The notes under the pieces: model-generated | Told to the model about the DNA's origin: nothing | The model's input: the letters and a program-made list of their open reading frames with translations, nothing else | The model's database searches: none | Translations under genes and position numbers: made by a program | Assembly: GCA_963702565.1 (NCBI GenBank) | Contig: CAVPDE010000024.1 | Location: 310,001 to 374,000, forward strand | Length of the DNA: 64,000 nucleotides | Reading direction: 5' to 3' | Source of the DNA: CAVPDE01 sp963702565 | Lineage (GTDB): Bacteria > Desulfobacterota > DSM-4660 > Desulfatiglandales > HGW-15 | In this document: piece by piece, positions 16,608 to 24,495 of the stretch | Layout: every line of letters begins with the position of its first letter | How positions within the stretch are numbered: the stretch's first letter is position 1

Positions 16608-17955
16608 CCGCGCTCTTTTCCTCGGCAAGCTCCTCCGTCGTCTCCGGGCCCTCTTCTGCAGCGGCAACTTCTGCGTCTGCGGGGGCTTCGGCTTTTTCCG
16701 CTTCTTCCCCTGCCTCCTCCTTCTTTCTCACGAGATCAAGCGCGCTCTGCACGATTTTCGCCGCCTTTTCTTCGCCGATCTCCGCCAGCTGCATCAGGTC
16801 CGCCACCTGAGCGTTGGCGACTTCTTCAGCCGATCGGAACCCTCCCTGGTAGAGGGCCAGGGCGGTCTTTTCTCCGACTCCCTCCAGTTGGAGAAGCGAA
16901 TCGTAGGTTTCTTTCAGGGCTCGGTTGTAACTGGATTCACTCGTCACATCCAGATGCCATCCCGAGAGCTTGGAGGCCAGGCGCACGTTCTGCCCTCTTT
17001 TCCCGATGGCCAGAGAGAGCTGGTCATCCGGGACAACCACTTCCATGGATTTCTCACCCTCGCTGACAATGACCCTCACGATCTCCGCAGGGGCCAGGGC
17101 ATTGCAGATAAATTTCGCCGGATCTTGATCCCAGGGGACAATATCGATTTTTTCGCCTCGCAGCTCCTGAACCACCGCCTGGACGCGGCTCCCTTTCATC
17201 CCCACGCAGGCCCCCACAGGGTCCACGTCGCCGTCCCTCGAGCTGACGGCGATCTTGGAACGGCTCCCCGGCTCTCTCGCCACCTGCACCACAGAGACAA
17301 TCCCCTCGGCAATTTCAGGAACTTCATTTTCAAAGAGAGCGGCGAGCAAAGCGGGATGGGTCCTGGAGAGAATGACCTGCGGTCCTTTGCTGAACTGCTT
17401 GACCTCACAGATGTAAGCGCGGATTCGGTCTCCCTGTTTATAGGATTCCTTGGGAATCTGCTCCTTCACTGGAAGTTCCGCTTCGGTTCTGCCCAGGTTC
17501 ACGACGATGGCGCCCTTGTCGAATCGCTGCACGATGCCGTGGACAATCTCGCCTTTCCTGTCTTTGAAATCCGCGTACACATTGCTCCGCTCCGCCTCCC
17601 TGAGGCGCTGCATGATCACCTGCTTGGCGGACTGGGCGGCGATTCGACCGAATTCATCCGTGTCCATTTTGATGCCCAGGCTGTCTCCCAACTCGGATTC
17701 CGGATCTACGTCATGAGCCTCCTCAAGCGAAATCTCCACGTGCTCGTTGGTGACCTTTTCCACGACGGTCTTGAACTCGAACACTTCGATTTCGCCCGCT
17801 TCCTCGTTGTAAGTCACTTCCATGTCGTAATTGGGGCCCCACTTTTTCCTGGCTGCCGCCTTCACAGCCTCCTCCAGAGTCTGGATGAGAACATTCCGGT
17901 CGAGTCCCTTTTCACGGCTCACCTGGTCGATGACTCTTTTTAGCTCTGAAATCAT
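16594..17955 (-). CDS. nusA: Transcription termination/antitermination factor NusA
   Basis: RNA-polymerase-binding factor for pausing, termination and antitermination; 453 aa. The N-terminal polymerase-binding domain (MISELKRVIDQVSREKG), S1 (GEIVHGIVQRFDKGAIVVNLG), KH1 (GACVGMKGSRVQAV), KH2 (LAIGKRGQNVRLASKL) and a helix-hairpin-helix unit (LEGVGEKTALALY) are visible, ending in an acidic Glu/Ala tail. The start overlaps rimP as ATGA. Confidence 0.97.
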   Translation of the reverse strand: MISELKRVIDQVSREKGLDRNVLIQTLEEAVKAAARKKWGPNYDMEVTYNEEAGEIEVFEFKTVVEKVTNEHVEISLEEAHDVDPESELGDSLGIKMDTDEFGRIAAQSAKQVIMQRLREAERSNVYADFKDRKGEIVHGIVQRFDKGAIVVNLGRTEAELPVKEQIPKESYKQGDRIRAYICEVKQFSKGPQVILSRTHPALLAALFENEVPEIAEGIVSVVQVAREPGSRSKIAVSSRDGDVDPVGACVGMKGSRVQAVVQELRGEKIDIVPWDQDPAKFICNALAPAEIVRVIVSEGEKSMEVVVPDDQLSLAIGKRGQNVRLASKLSGWHLDVTSESSYNRALKETYDSLLQLEGVGEKTALALYQGGFRSAEEVANAQVADLMQLAEIGEEKAAKIVQSALDLVRKKEEAGEEAEKAEAPADAEVAAAEEGPETTEELAEEKSADEQG

Positions 17956-18446
17956 GATGCTTTCTCTCCGACGGTTGACTTGAATTCGTAGATGAGATTC
18001 GCCTTTGCCACGTCAGGCCAGGACAAAGCCACCTCCAGACCATCCACCTCGAGGTGCAGAATTCCGTCTGCGTGGCGGAGAAGGATGCCGGTAAAATTCC
18101 GCCTGCCTTCCAGGGGAACGGCCAGTCGCACCTTGACTCTCTTTCCAAGAGCGCGAAACAGGTCTTTCTCTTTCCTGAGGGGTCTGTCCAGACCGGGCGA
18201 AGAAACCTCCAGGTTGTACTCGTGCCGGATGAACTCCTTCACGTCAATGAGATCCCCGAGTTCCTCGCTGATGCGGGCACAATCTCCGATGGTGACGCCC
18301 CCCTCCTTGTCGACAAAGAGCCTCAGGATCCATCTCCCGAAGCTTGAAACGTATTCCACGTCGACCAGCTCATAGCCCATCTGTTCGAGGATGGGCTCTA
18401 TCAGGCTCTCCACCTGTTTGACAATGCTTTGGGTCTTTATTTCCAT
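17952..18446 (-). CDS. rimP: Ribosome maturation factor RimP
   Basis: Needed for 30S maturation; 164 aa. The N-terminal domain contains LVDVEYVSSFGRWILRLFVDKEGG and DCARISEELGDLIDV, followed by YNLEVSSPGLDRPL, the family signature. An SH3-like C-terminal domain follows. It is the first protein gene of the nusA-infB operon. The tRNA-Gly gene lies upstream with a terminator-like hairpin between them, recalling the metY-rimP arrangement of enterobacteria but with a different tRNA. Confidence 0.95.
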   Translation of the reverse strand: MEIKTQSIVKQVESLIEPILEQMGYELVDVEYVSSFGRWILRLFVDKEGGVTIGDCARISEELGDLIDVKEFIRHEYNLEVSSPGLDRPLRKEKDLFRALGKRVKVRLAVPLEGRRNFTGILLRHADGILHLEVDGLEVALSWPDVAKANLIYEFKSTVGEKAS

Positions 18447-18534
18447 ATGGGTCTCAACGCAAACCCCAAGCAGCTGCTTTATCCTATCCTCGAAGCCTTC
18501 TGCGCTGGTTCTGAAAAAACTCAGGCGCCTATTC

Positions 18535-18562
18535 TAAAAAGAAGCGGGCCATGGGGCCCGCT
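18535..18562 (-). terminator. Intrinsic terminator between tRNA-Gly and rimP
   Basis: On the minus strand GAAGCGGGCC and its inverse form a 10-bp GC-rich stem with a 2-base CA loop, followed by TTTTT. It lies about 150 bases downstream of the tRNA and 90 bases upstream of rimP. It should end the tRNA transcript, or attenuate read-through into the rimP operon. Confidence 0.75.
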
Positions 18563-18710
18563 TCCTGTTTGTGAACTGGTTGGTCGCTTGTTCTGTTATA
18601 CCGCAAAACGCATCAGACAACACCAACAAAGCGTCCGCAATTCGAAGTCGATCACCCCTGCTGAGGGGGCAACCTCAAAAAGGGAATTAGGCCGTGCTTG
18701 CAGGATCAAC

Positions 18711-18786
18711 TGGAGCGGGCAACGGGGTTCGAACCCGCGACCCCAAGCTTGGGAAGCTTGTGCTCTACCAACTGAGCTATGCCCGC
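18711..18786 (-). tRNA. tRNA-Gly(CCC)
   Basis: A full cloverleaf can be drawn: acceptor GCGGGCA with TGCCCGC, D-stem GCTC with GAGC, anticodon stem CAAGC with GCTTG around loop TTCCCAA (anticodon CCC, reading GGG), a 5-base variable loop, T-stem GCGGG with CCCGT (one G-T wobble) around TTCGAAC, discriminator T, and an encoded CCA. Total 76 nt. Confidence 0.96.
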
Positions 18787-18860
18787 TGATCCCGCCAGTC
18801 AGGCTTCCTGGAACGTGTCCAGAGAATTCAAAAACAATGCCTGAAGCAAAAGACGTGCTC

Positions 18861-18888
18861 AAGTTAGCAAATCCTCCTGTAATGTCAA
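18861..18888 (-). promoter_or_regulatory. Candidate promoter of tRNA-Gly
   Basis: On the minus strand TTGACA (18883-18888), a 16-base spacer, then TAACTT (18861-18866). The -35 is perfect and the -10 weak. It is about 75 bases upstream of the mature tRNA 5' end, a plausible distance with a processed leader. Confidence 0.4.
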
Positions 18889-18901
18889 GCAAAATCAATT
18901 T

Positions 18902-18998
18902 ACGGTCCACGGCACGCGGCATACGGCGCACGGTAAGAATCCTTATTGGTCCCTTTTTTTGTTTTCCGTGCACCTCGAACCATGCACCTTGCACCGCC
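18902..18998. repeat. Low-complexity palindromic repeat (CACGG/CCGTG words)
   Basis: The left arm is built from ACGGTCCACGGCACGCGG-like words (18902-18937). The right arm (18965-18998) is built from CCGTGCACC and CATGCACCTTGCACC words, so the unit folds back on itself. The same word family recurs at 30623-30723. It lies in the 327-base gap between tRNA-Gly and corC; apart from this, the tRNA promoter and the corC ribosome site I see nothing in that gap. Confidence 0.6.
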
Positions 18999-19113
18999 TT
19001 TACTCAACCGCCTTTACTCTCCTTGACAGAAAAGACAGGGGGACATAAGATGCACCAAGTGCAAGCCCGGTTGCCGCCTGCACATCTCTCTATTGAGAAG
19101 AAGGTGAGTTTAT

Positions 19114-19986
19114 TTGGAAGAGGATTCGGAGCAAGGGTTGCTGAGCCGCTTTAAGTCCCTCTTTCGGAAGACAAAGCCCCGGGATGAAGAGGCCGAGTTG
19201 ACCGAGGAAATCTACGGTCTTATGGATGAGGGGCAGGCCAGGGGTCTCATTTCCGATGAGGTTTCCGAGATGGTCCACGCGGTGTTGGACCTCAAAGAGA
19301 CCAAAGCCTACGAGATCATGGTCCCGCGGACCCAGGTGATCTCCGCGCCCTTGACCATCTCCCTCAGCGATGCAATCAAATTGATCAGCGACCGCGGCCA
19401 CACGAGGATTCCGATCTACAAAGACAATATCGACGAAATCCTGGGGATTCTCCACGCCAAAGACCTCCTCAAAATGTGCTCCAATAGTCCGGAATCGAGG
19501 ATTCCGCCTGAAATCCTGAGGAAACCTCATTTCGTTTCTTTCAATCAGAAGGCCAGCGACGTCCTCAGAGAACTGAAAGAAAGAAAAACGCACCTGGCCA
19601 TTGTGACCGACGAGTATGGCGGCACGGCAGGGATCATCACCATGGAAGACGTCATTGAAGAGATCGTGGGGGAAATCATGGATGAGCACGACAAGGAGCG
19701 GCCTCTTCTGAACGTGCTCGACGAAAACACGGTTTCCGTGGATGCCCGCCTCGAGGTGGAAAAGCTCGCCGAGCACTTCGACATCCCCGTGCCTGAGGGG
19801 GAGTTCGAATCCGTGGGCGGGCTGGTGATCCACCTGTTGGGAAAAATCCCTAAAGTCAATGAAAAGGTCTCTTTTGAAGATCTTGAAATGACTGTTCAAT
19901 CCGCTGACTCCCGAAAAATAGGAAAGATCCTCGTGAACCGAAAGACCTCTTCCCCTCCCTCCCTGGCTGAGGCTGGCCGGCCTTGA
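19114..19986 (+). CDS. CorC/HlyC-type CBS-domain protein
   Basis: 290 aa. Order: an N-terminal helical region with LSRFKSLFRK, two CBS domains spanning about 60-190 (MVPRTQVISAPLTI, HTRIPIYKDNIDEILGILHAKDLL, then HLAIVTDEYGGTAGIITMEDVIEEIVGEI), and the CorC_HlyC FAD-like C-terminal domain (LDENTVSVDARLEVEKL, ESVGGLVIHLLGKIP). There is no DUF21 membrane domain, so it is the soluble CorC (YbeX) type. Start: TTG with AAGGTGAG upstream. It is directly upstream of lnt, as ybeX is in enterobacteria. Roles in Mg/Co homeostasis or ribosome maturation are proposed for relatives. Confidence 0.88.
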   Translation: MEEDSEQGLLSRFKSLFRKTKPRDEEAELTEEIYGLMDEGQARGLISDEVSEMVHAVLDLKETKAYEIMVPRTQVISAPLTISLSDAIKLISDRGHTRIPIYKDNIDEILGILHAKDLLKMCSNSPESRIPPEILRKPHFVSFNQKASDVLRELKERKTHLAIVTDEYGGTAGIITMEDVIEEIVGEIMDEHDKERPLLNVLDENTVSVDARLEVEKLAEHFDIPVPEGEFESVGGLVIHLLGKIPKVNEKVSFEDLEMTVQSADSRKIGKILVNRKTSSPPSLAEAGRP

Positions 19987-20022
19987 CGTCTCAGCCTTCA
20001 CCTGAATCAGGATTGCCTTGCC

Positions 20023-21555
20023 ATGAAGCGCACCACGGTTAAGAAACTCCTGCTCGCCCTTCTCTCAGGGTTCATGCTGACCGCCTCCTTCCCGCCAAGT
20101 CCGTTCTACTTCCTGGCGTGGTTCGCGCTGGTGCCTCTCCTGAAAAGCCTCGAAACCGAGACTCCCATGGCCGCCCTCCGGCTGGGGTTTGCCGCAGGTC
20201 TCGCCCACTCTCTGACCCTGATCTACTGGGTCATCATCGTCATGGGGCATTACGGCCACCTTCCGCTTCTTGTGAGCGTGGGCATCCTGATCCTTTTCTC
20301 CCTCTATCTTTCCATTTACCCGGCGCTCTTTGCCTGGGGCTATTCGCTCACCGGGAGGTCCTTTTTGGGTTCCTTTAAGGCTGCCGGACTTTGGGTTGCC
20401 CTGGAGTACGTGCGAGCCAACCTTCTCACCGGGTTTCCCTGGTGTCTCCTTGGGCACACCCAATACACGAATCTCGAAGCCATCCAGATCGCGGATCTCG
20501 TCGGGGCCTACGGCACCTCTTTTGTGATCGTGCTTTCCGGCGCCCTGATCTATGGGCTGCTCCTTGAGCAAAACCCCGGTCGCTGGAAACTCGAAGCTCC
20601 TGTCGTTCTCCTCACCCTGGCCCTGACCCTGGGGTATGGATTTTACCGGATGTCGGATTCCCGCCCGGCTCAGGGGAGCATCAGGGTCGCCATAGCGCAA
20701 GGCAACATCGACCAGTCCGTCAAATGGAATCCCGCGTATCAGGAAAAGACCCTTCAGATCTACAAAACGCTGACCCTACAGTCGCAGCCCTTCGGCCCGG
20801 ACCTGGTGGTGTGGCCTGAGACGGCGGTGCCTCTTTTCTTTCAGGATGGAGAGCCTCTGAGCCGAAGCGTTCTGCGCGCCGCCCGGGAAGCGGGGGCTCA
20901 CGTGATCTTCGGCAGCCCCGCCTACAGAAGGGAAAAAGGCTCTGTCTCCTTTTTCAACCGCGCCTATCTTGCCTCCCCGAATGCAGAGATCACCGGCTCC
21001 TATGACAAGGTGCACCTGGTTCCCTTTGGCGAGTATGTGCCGATGAAGCGATTTCTCCCCTTTGTTCAGCGACTCGTGGTTGCGGCAGGCGATTTCCTTC
21101 CGGGCGACAAGGTGGCGCCGCTGGAATTCCCCAAGGCGGCTGCAGGAATCCTGATCTGCTTTGAGAGCATCTTCCCCGAACTGGGGAGAGCCATGACCCA
21201 GAATGGAGCCACGCTCCTCGTCAACCTCACGAACGACGCCTGGTACGGCATGAGCAGCGCGCCCTATCAGCACTTTTCCATGGCGGTGTTCAGGGCCGTC
21301 GAAAACCGAAGACCGGTGGTTAGAGCCGCCAACACCGGCATCAGCGCCTTTATTCTGCCGAACGGGAAAATCGTGGAGCAGAGCGGCCTCTTCACCCAAG
21401 CGCTTCTCACGAAGGAAATCCCTCTTCCGGGTTCCGGACTGACTCTTTACACGCGGTATGGGGATTTCTTCGCCATCGCCTTGACCCTCTTCAGCGGAGT
21501 TAACATTTTTCTCGCTTATTGGTATACTAGGAAACGAATCCGCAGAACCCGGTAG
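20023..21555 (+). CDS. lnt: Apolipoprotein N-acyltransferase
   Basis: Final enzyme of lipoprotein maturation; it transfers an acyl chain from phospholipid to the N-terminal cysteine in the inner membrane. 510 aa: an N-terminal membrane domain of several helices, a nitrilase-fold periplasmic domain, and a last C-terminal helix. The nitrilase triad is visible: Glu in VWPETAVPLF, Lys in YDKVHLVPFGEYVP, and Cys in ILICFESIFPE. Downstream NLTNDAWYG is also typical. Several lipoproteins in this window (M48 peptidase, parvulin, TPR protein) are expected substrates. Confidence 0.96.
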   Translation: MKRTTVKKLLLALLSGFMLTASFPPSPFYFLAWFALVPLLKSLETETPMAALRLGFAAGLAHSLTLIYWVIIVMGHYGHLPLLVSVGILILFSLYLSIYPALFAWGYSLTGRSFLGSFKAAGLWVALEYVRANLLTGFPWCLLGHTQYTNLEAIQIADLVGAYGTSFVIVLSGALIYGLLLEQNPGRWKLEAPVVLLTLALTLGYGFYRMSDSRPAQGSIRVAIAQGNIDQSVKWNPAYQEKTLQIYKTLTLQSQPFGPDLVVWPETAVPLFFQDGEPLSRSVLRAAREAGAHVIFGSPAYRREKGSVSFFNRAYLASPNAEITGSYDKVHLVPFGEYVPMKRFLPFVQRLVVAAGDFLPGDKVAPLEFPKAAAGILICFESIFPELGRAMTQNGATLLVNLTNDAWYGMSSAPYQHFSMAVFRAVENRRPVVRAANTGISAFILPNGKIVEQSGLFTQALLTKEIPLPGSGLTLYTRYGDFFAIALTLFSGVNIFLAYWYTRKRIRRTR

Positions 21556-21573
21556 ATTGAAAGGAGCATGATT

Positions 21574-22672
21574 ATGCCTCAGGAAGTCATTGCCAGAATT
21601 GAAAGCATCAGGGACCAGCTTCACCTCTTGCGAGGTCATCTTTGACCTGGATGAACTGCAAAAGGAACTCGACCAAATCGAAAAAACCATGGCCCAGGCC
21701 GATTTCTGGCAGAAAAGCCAGGACGAGATCACCCGTCTGAGCCAGCACAGGGTCTTTCTGCGAGGAAAGATCGATCAGTGGAACACCTACGCCCGCGAGG
21801 CGGAGGACGCCAAGCTTCTCGCTGAAATGGCCTTTGAAGAGGGCGACCAGCCCACCCTCAAGGAGGTCGAACAGGATGTCTCCCGGATCGAGTCCCAGAT
21901 CAAAGACCTGGAGCTTCAGCTCCTCCTCTCTGAGCCGGATGACAAGAGAAACGCCATCGTGGCCATCAACTCAGGGGCAGGAGGCACCGAAGCCCAGGAC
22001 TGGGCCGAGATGCTTCTGAGAATGTACCTCCGGTGGTGTGAGACGAGAGGCTTTGAGGTGTCCGTGATCGACTATCTGGCAGGAGAGGAAGCCGGGGTCA
22101 AGAATGTGACCTTCACGGTCACGGGACCCTATGCCTACGGGTTTCTGAAGTCCGAGAACGGGATTCACCGGATGGTCCGGGTCTCGCCCTTTGATGCCAC
22201 GGGACGGCGCCACACGTCCTTCGCATCGGTTTCCGTGTATCCCGAGGTGGACACGGACATCCAGATCGACATCCAGGACAAGGATGTGCGCATCGACACG
22301 TTCAGAGCCAGCGGTCCCGGAGGCCAGCACGTCAACAAGACGAGTTCAGCGATACGCATCACCCATTTCCCCACGGGAATCGTGGTCCAGTGTCAGAACG
22401 AGAAATCCCAGCACCGCAACAAGGACATGGCCTTCAAGGTCCTCAGGGCAAGGATCTATGAGCTGGAAAAGGGGAAGCTGGACGAGAAGAAGCAGAAGCT
22501 CCACGAAAACCAGAAGGACATCTCCTGGGGAAGCCAGATCCGCTCCTATGTGTTCAACCCCTACAGGCTGGTGAAAGACCACCGCACCAATGTGGAGGTG
22601 GGGAACCTGGACAAGGTGATGGACGGCGGGCTGGACCCCTTCATCGACGCGTTCCTGCGAATGAAGAAGTAG
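21574..22672 (+). CDS. prfB: Peptide chain release factor 2, with programmed +1 frameshift
   Basis: Recognises UGA and UAA stop codons and triggers peptidyl-tRNA hydrolysis; 365 aa after frameshifting. The ATG at 21574, with AAGGAG 7 bases upstream, opens a 23-codon frame ending at CTT TGA (TGA at 21643-21645). Slipping by one base at CTTTGAC continues as DLDELQKELDQIEK through 22672. An internal AGGT precedes the slippery site. SPF in VRVSPFD (stop-codon recognition) and GGQ in SGPGGQHVNKTSSA (catalysis) are intact. RF2 controls its own level this way: scarce RF2 favours the shift. This UGA is therefore not selenocysteine. Confidence 0.96.
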
Positions 22673-22677
22673 CTCCT

Positions 22678-24495
22678 CTACCCTCTTGTGGATTTAGACA
22701 GGCTTCTCATGTAGCGCTCCACGCCGGCGACGATCCCGTCAGCCAGCGTCTCCAGATACTTCCGGTTCTGGAGGCGCCTCCTTTCCACGGGGTTGGTCAT
22801 GAACCCGGTCTCCACCAGGATCGCCGGCATTTCCGCACCGATGAGCACGTAGAAAGGCGCCTGTTTCACCCCCAGGTCTCTAGTGTCTTCGTACTTCCTT
22901 TTCACCTGTCCCAGAACGCCTCTCTGGACTTCGTGGGCCAGCTTGCTCGATTCGCTGATCTTGGTGTTGAGCATGAGATCGTTCAGAATGGATTGGAGGT
23001 CGCTGATGCTCTTCTCGGAGGTGGCGTTTTCTCGTGCAGCGACGAGCACCGCCCGCTCGTCGGTCGCCATGTTGAGGAAGTAGGTTTCAAAACCGTGGAC
23101 CTCCGGCTGTTTGTGGGCGTTGATATGGAGCGAGATAAAAAGATCCGCCTTGTTTATGTTCGCAAAAGCCGTCCGCTTCTCCAGGGGAATGAAGGTGTCT
23201 TTGTCTCTCGTCAGGATCACGTCAATGTCGAACTTCTCCTCCACTTTTTTCTCCACGATCTGAGCGAGCGCAAGGGTGATGTCCTTCTCCACGATCTGGC
23301 CTTCAATGTAAGAACCGGGGTCTTTGCCCCCGTGCCCAGGGTCAATCACGATTCGCTTGACATTGAGGCCCAGCTGTCTTGCAAGAGAAACGGTCTTGTC
23401 CGGTTCCTTGGCCTTGGCAACCCCCCTTTTCGGTTTCCTCTTCTCCGCCTTGGCGACCTCTTTGGGCTCCTTTGCTCTTTCCGTCCCCTTTTCTTTGTCC
23501 TTTTCTTCTCCTTGCTCCTTGGCTATTTCTTTTTCTTTCTCAGGTTCCGGCTCCTTTTCCTTTGCCCTTTCTTTCTCCTTCGCTTCCGCGCCGCGCACGT
23601 CGATCACGATCCGAAAGGGGTCGTGAAGAGGGAACACCTTGAACCCTTCAATGTTGTTGATGTCCAGGACCACGCGAACCGTGTCCTTGGTATACTGCCC
23701 TGCTCTGGCTCCCTGAAGCAATCCGTTCTGGGTGGGGATCGCACTGTCGATGTCGCTCGGCACATGAGCGCTCTTCAAATCCAGGTACAGGCGCCTCGGT
23801 TTCTTCTGCTCCTTGTTTTCAGGGAGAAGGTGGTGCTCGTACTGAACAGGCCGCTCCAGATCAATGACCACGCGGGTGTAATTGGGCGTGGACCAGTGCC
23901 GAATGCCCTGGACCTGGGCGAGACCCGGCGCCTTGGCATTCGCCTCCTTGATCTCCTTCTGGCTCTCCTTTTTGCTGATCATCCCTGAAAGCTTCTCGAC
24001 CATCTGCTGCGCCTTGGGCCGCATGTCTCCCTTCGGGAACTTTTTCTCCACCTTCAGGAATTCCAGATAGGCCTGAGTGATGTCGTTCTTTTCGTGGTAG
24101 TAAATCTCCCCGATCCTGTACTGGGCGTCGTCCGCAACCCGATGATGGGGATACTCGTTGACCACTCTCCTGTAGAGTTCGATCGCACCGTCCAGGTCCT
24201 GCGGCTTGCTGGAGTATCCGAAAAGGCTCTCCTGCAGCTTGGCTCCCTTGTAAAGAGCCCACCCTGCCTCTTCGCTCTGAGGAAAACGGGAAGCCGCGTC
24301 GCGGTAGGCGTCAACGCACTCGGTCCATTTGTGGCGAAGTTTTTTCTTGTCTTTGGCCTGCAGGAGCGTATCCGTACACTTGTCCGCTTTCTCCAGCAGA
24401 GCTTTCGCGCCTGAAGAAGACTGGGCAAGCGCGACCTGCCTCGCGAAGAACAGGAGGGGAAGAATCAGGAGAATGAGGATCCAACGGCTGATCAT
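22678..24495 (-). CDS. N-acetylmuramoyl-L-alanine amidase (AmiA/B/C type) with TPR-like and AMIN domains
   Basis: Cleaves the amide between MurNAc and the peptide stem during cell separation; exported, 605 aa. The ATG at 24495 overlaps the mutS stop as ATGA and starts a signal peptide (ILILLILPLLFFARQVALAQ). Then come TPR-like helices (about 45-165), an AMIN septal-targeting domain (HWSTPNYTRVVIDLERP onward), a highly charged Lys/Glu linker, and Amidase_3 (about 380-600) with zinc ligands in IDPGHGG, the following Glu in VEKDITLAL, SLHINA and LVETGFMTNP. The frame runs further upstream, but that part is inside mutS. Confidence 0.93.
   Translation of the reverse strand: MISRWILILLILPLLFFARQVALAQSSSGAKALLEKADKCTDTLLQAKDKKKLRHKWTECVDAYRDAASRFPQSEEAGWALYKGAKLQESLFGYSSKPQDLDGAIELYRRVVNEYPHHRVADDAQYRIGEIYYHEKNDITQAYLEFLKVEKKFPKGDMRPKAQQMVEKLSGMISKKESQKEIKEANAKAPGLAQVQGIRHWSTPNYTRVVIDLERPVQYEHHLLPENKEQKKPRRLYLDLKSAHVPSDIDSAIPTQNGLLQGARAGQYTKDTVRVVLDINNIEGFKVFPLHDPFRIVIDVRGAEAKEKERAKEKEPEPEKEKEIAKEQGEEKDKEKGTERAKEPKEVAKAEKRKPKRGVAKAKEPDKTVSLARQLGLNVKRIVIDPGHGGKDPGSYIEGQIVEKDITLALAQIVEKKVEEKFDIDVILTRDKDTFIPLEKRTAFANINKADLFISLHINAHKQPEVHGFETYFLNMATDERAVLVAARENATSEKSISDLQSILNDLMLNTKISESSKLAHEVQRGVLGQVKRKYEDTRDLGVKQAPFYVLIGAEMPAILVETGFMTNPVERRRLQNRKYLETLADGIVAGVERYMRSLSKSTRG

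Noticed and set aside
21643..21645. UGA in prfB as another selenocysteine codon
   Set aside because: Context CTT TGA C and the frame change after it are the classical RF2 autoregulatory frameshift.
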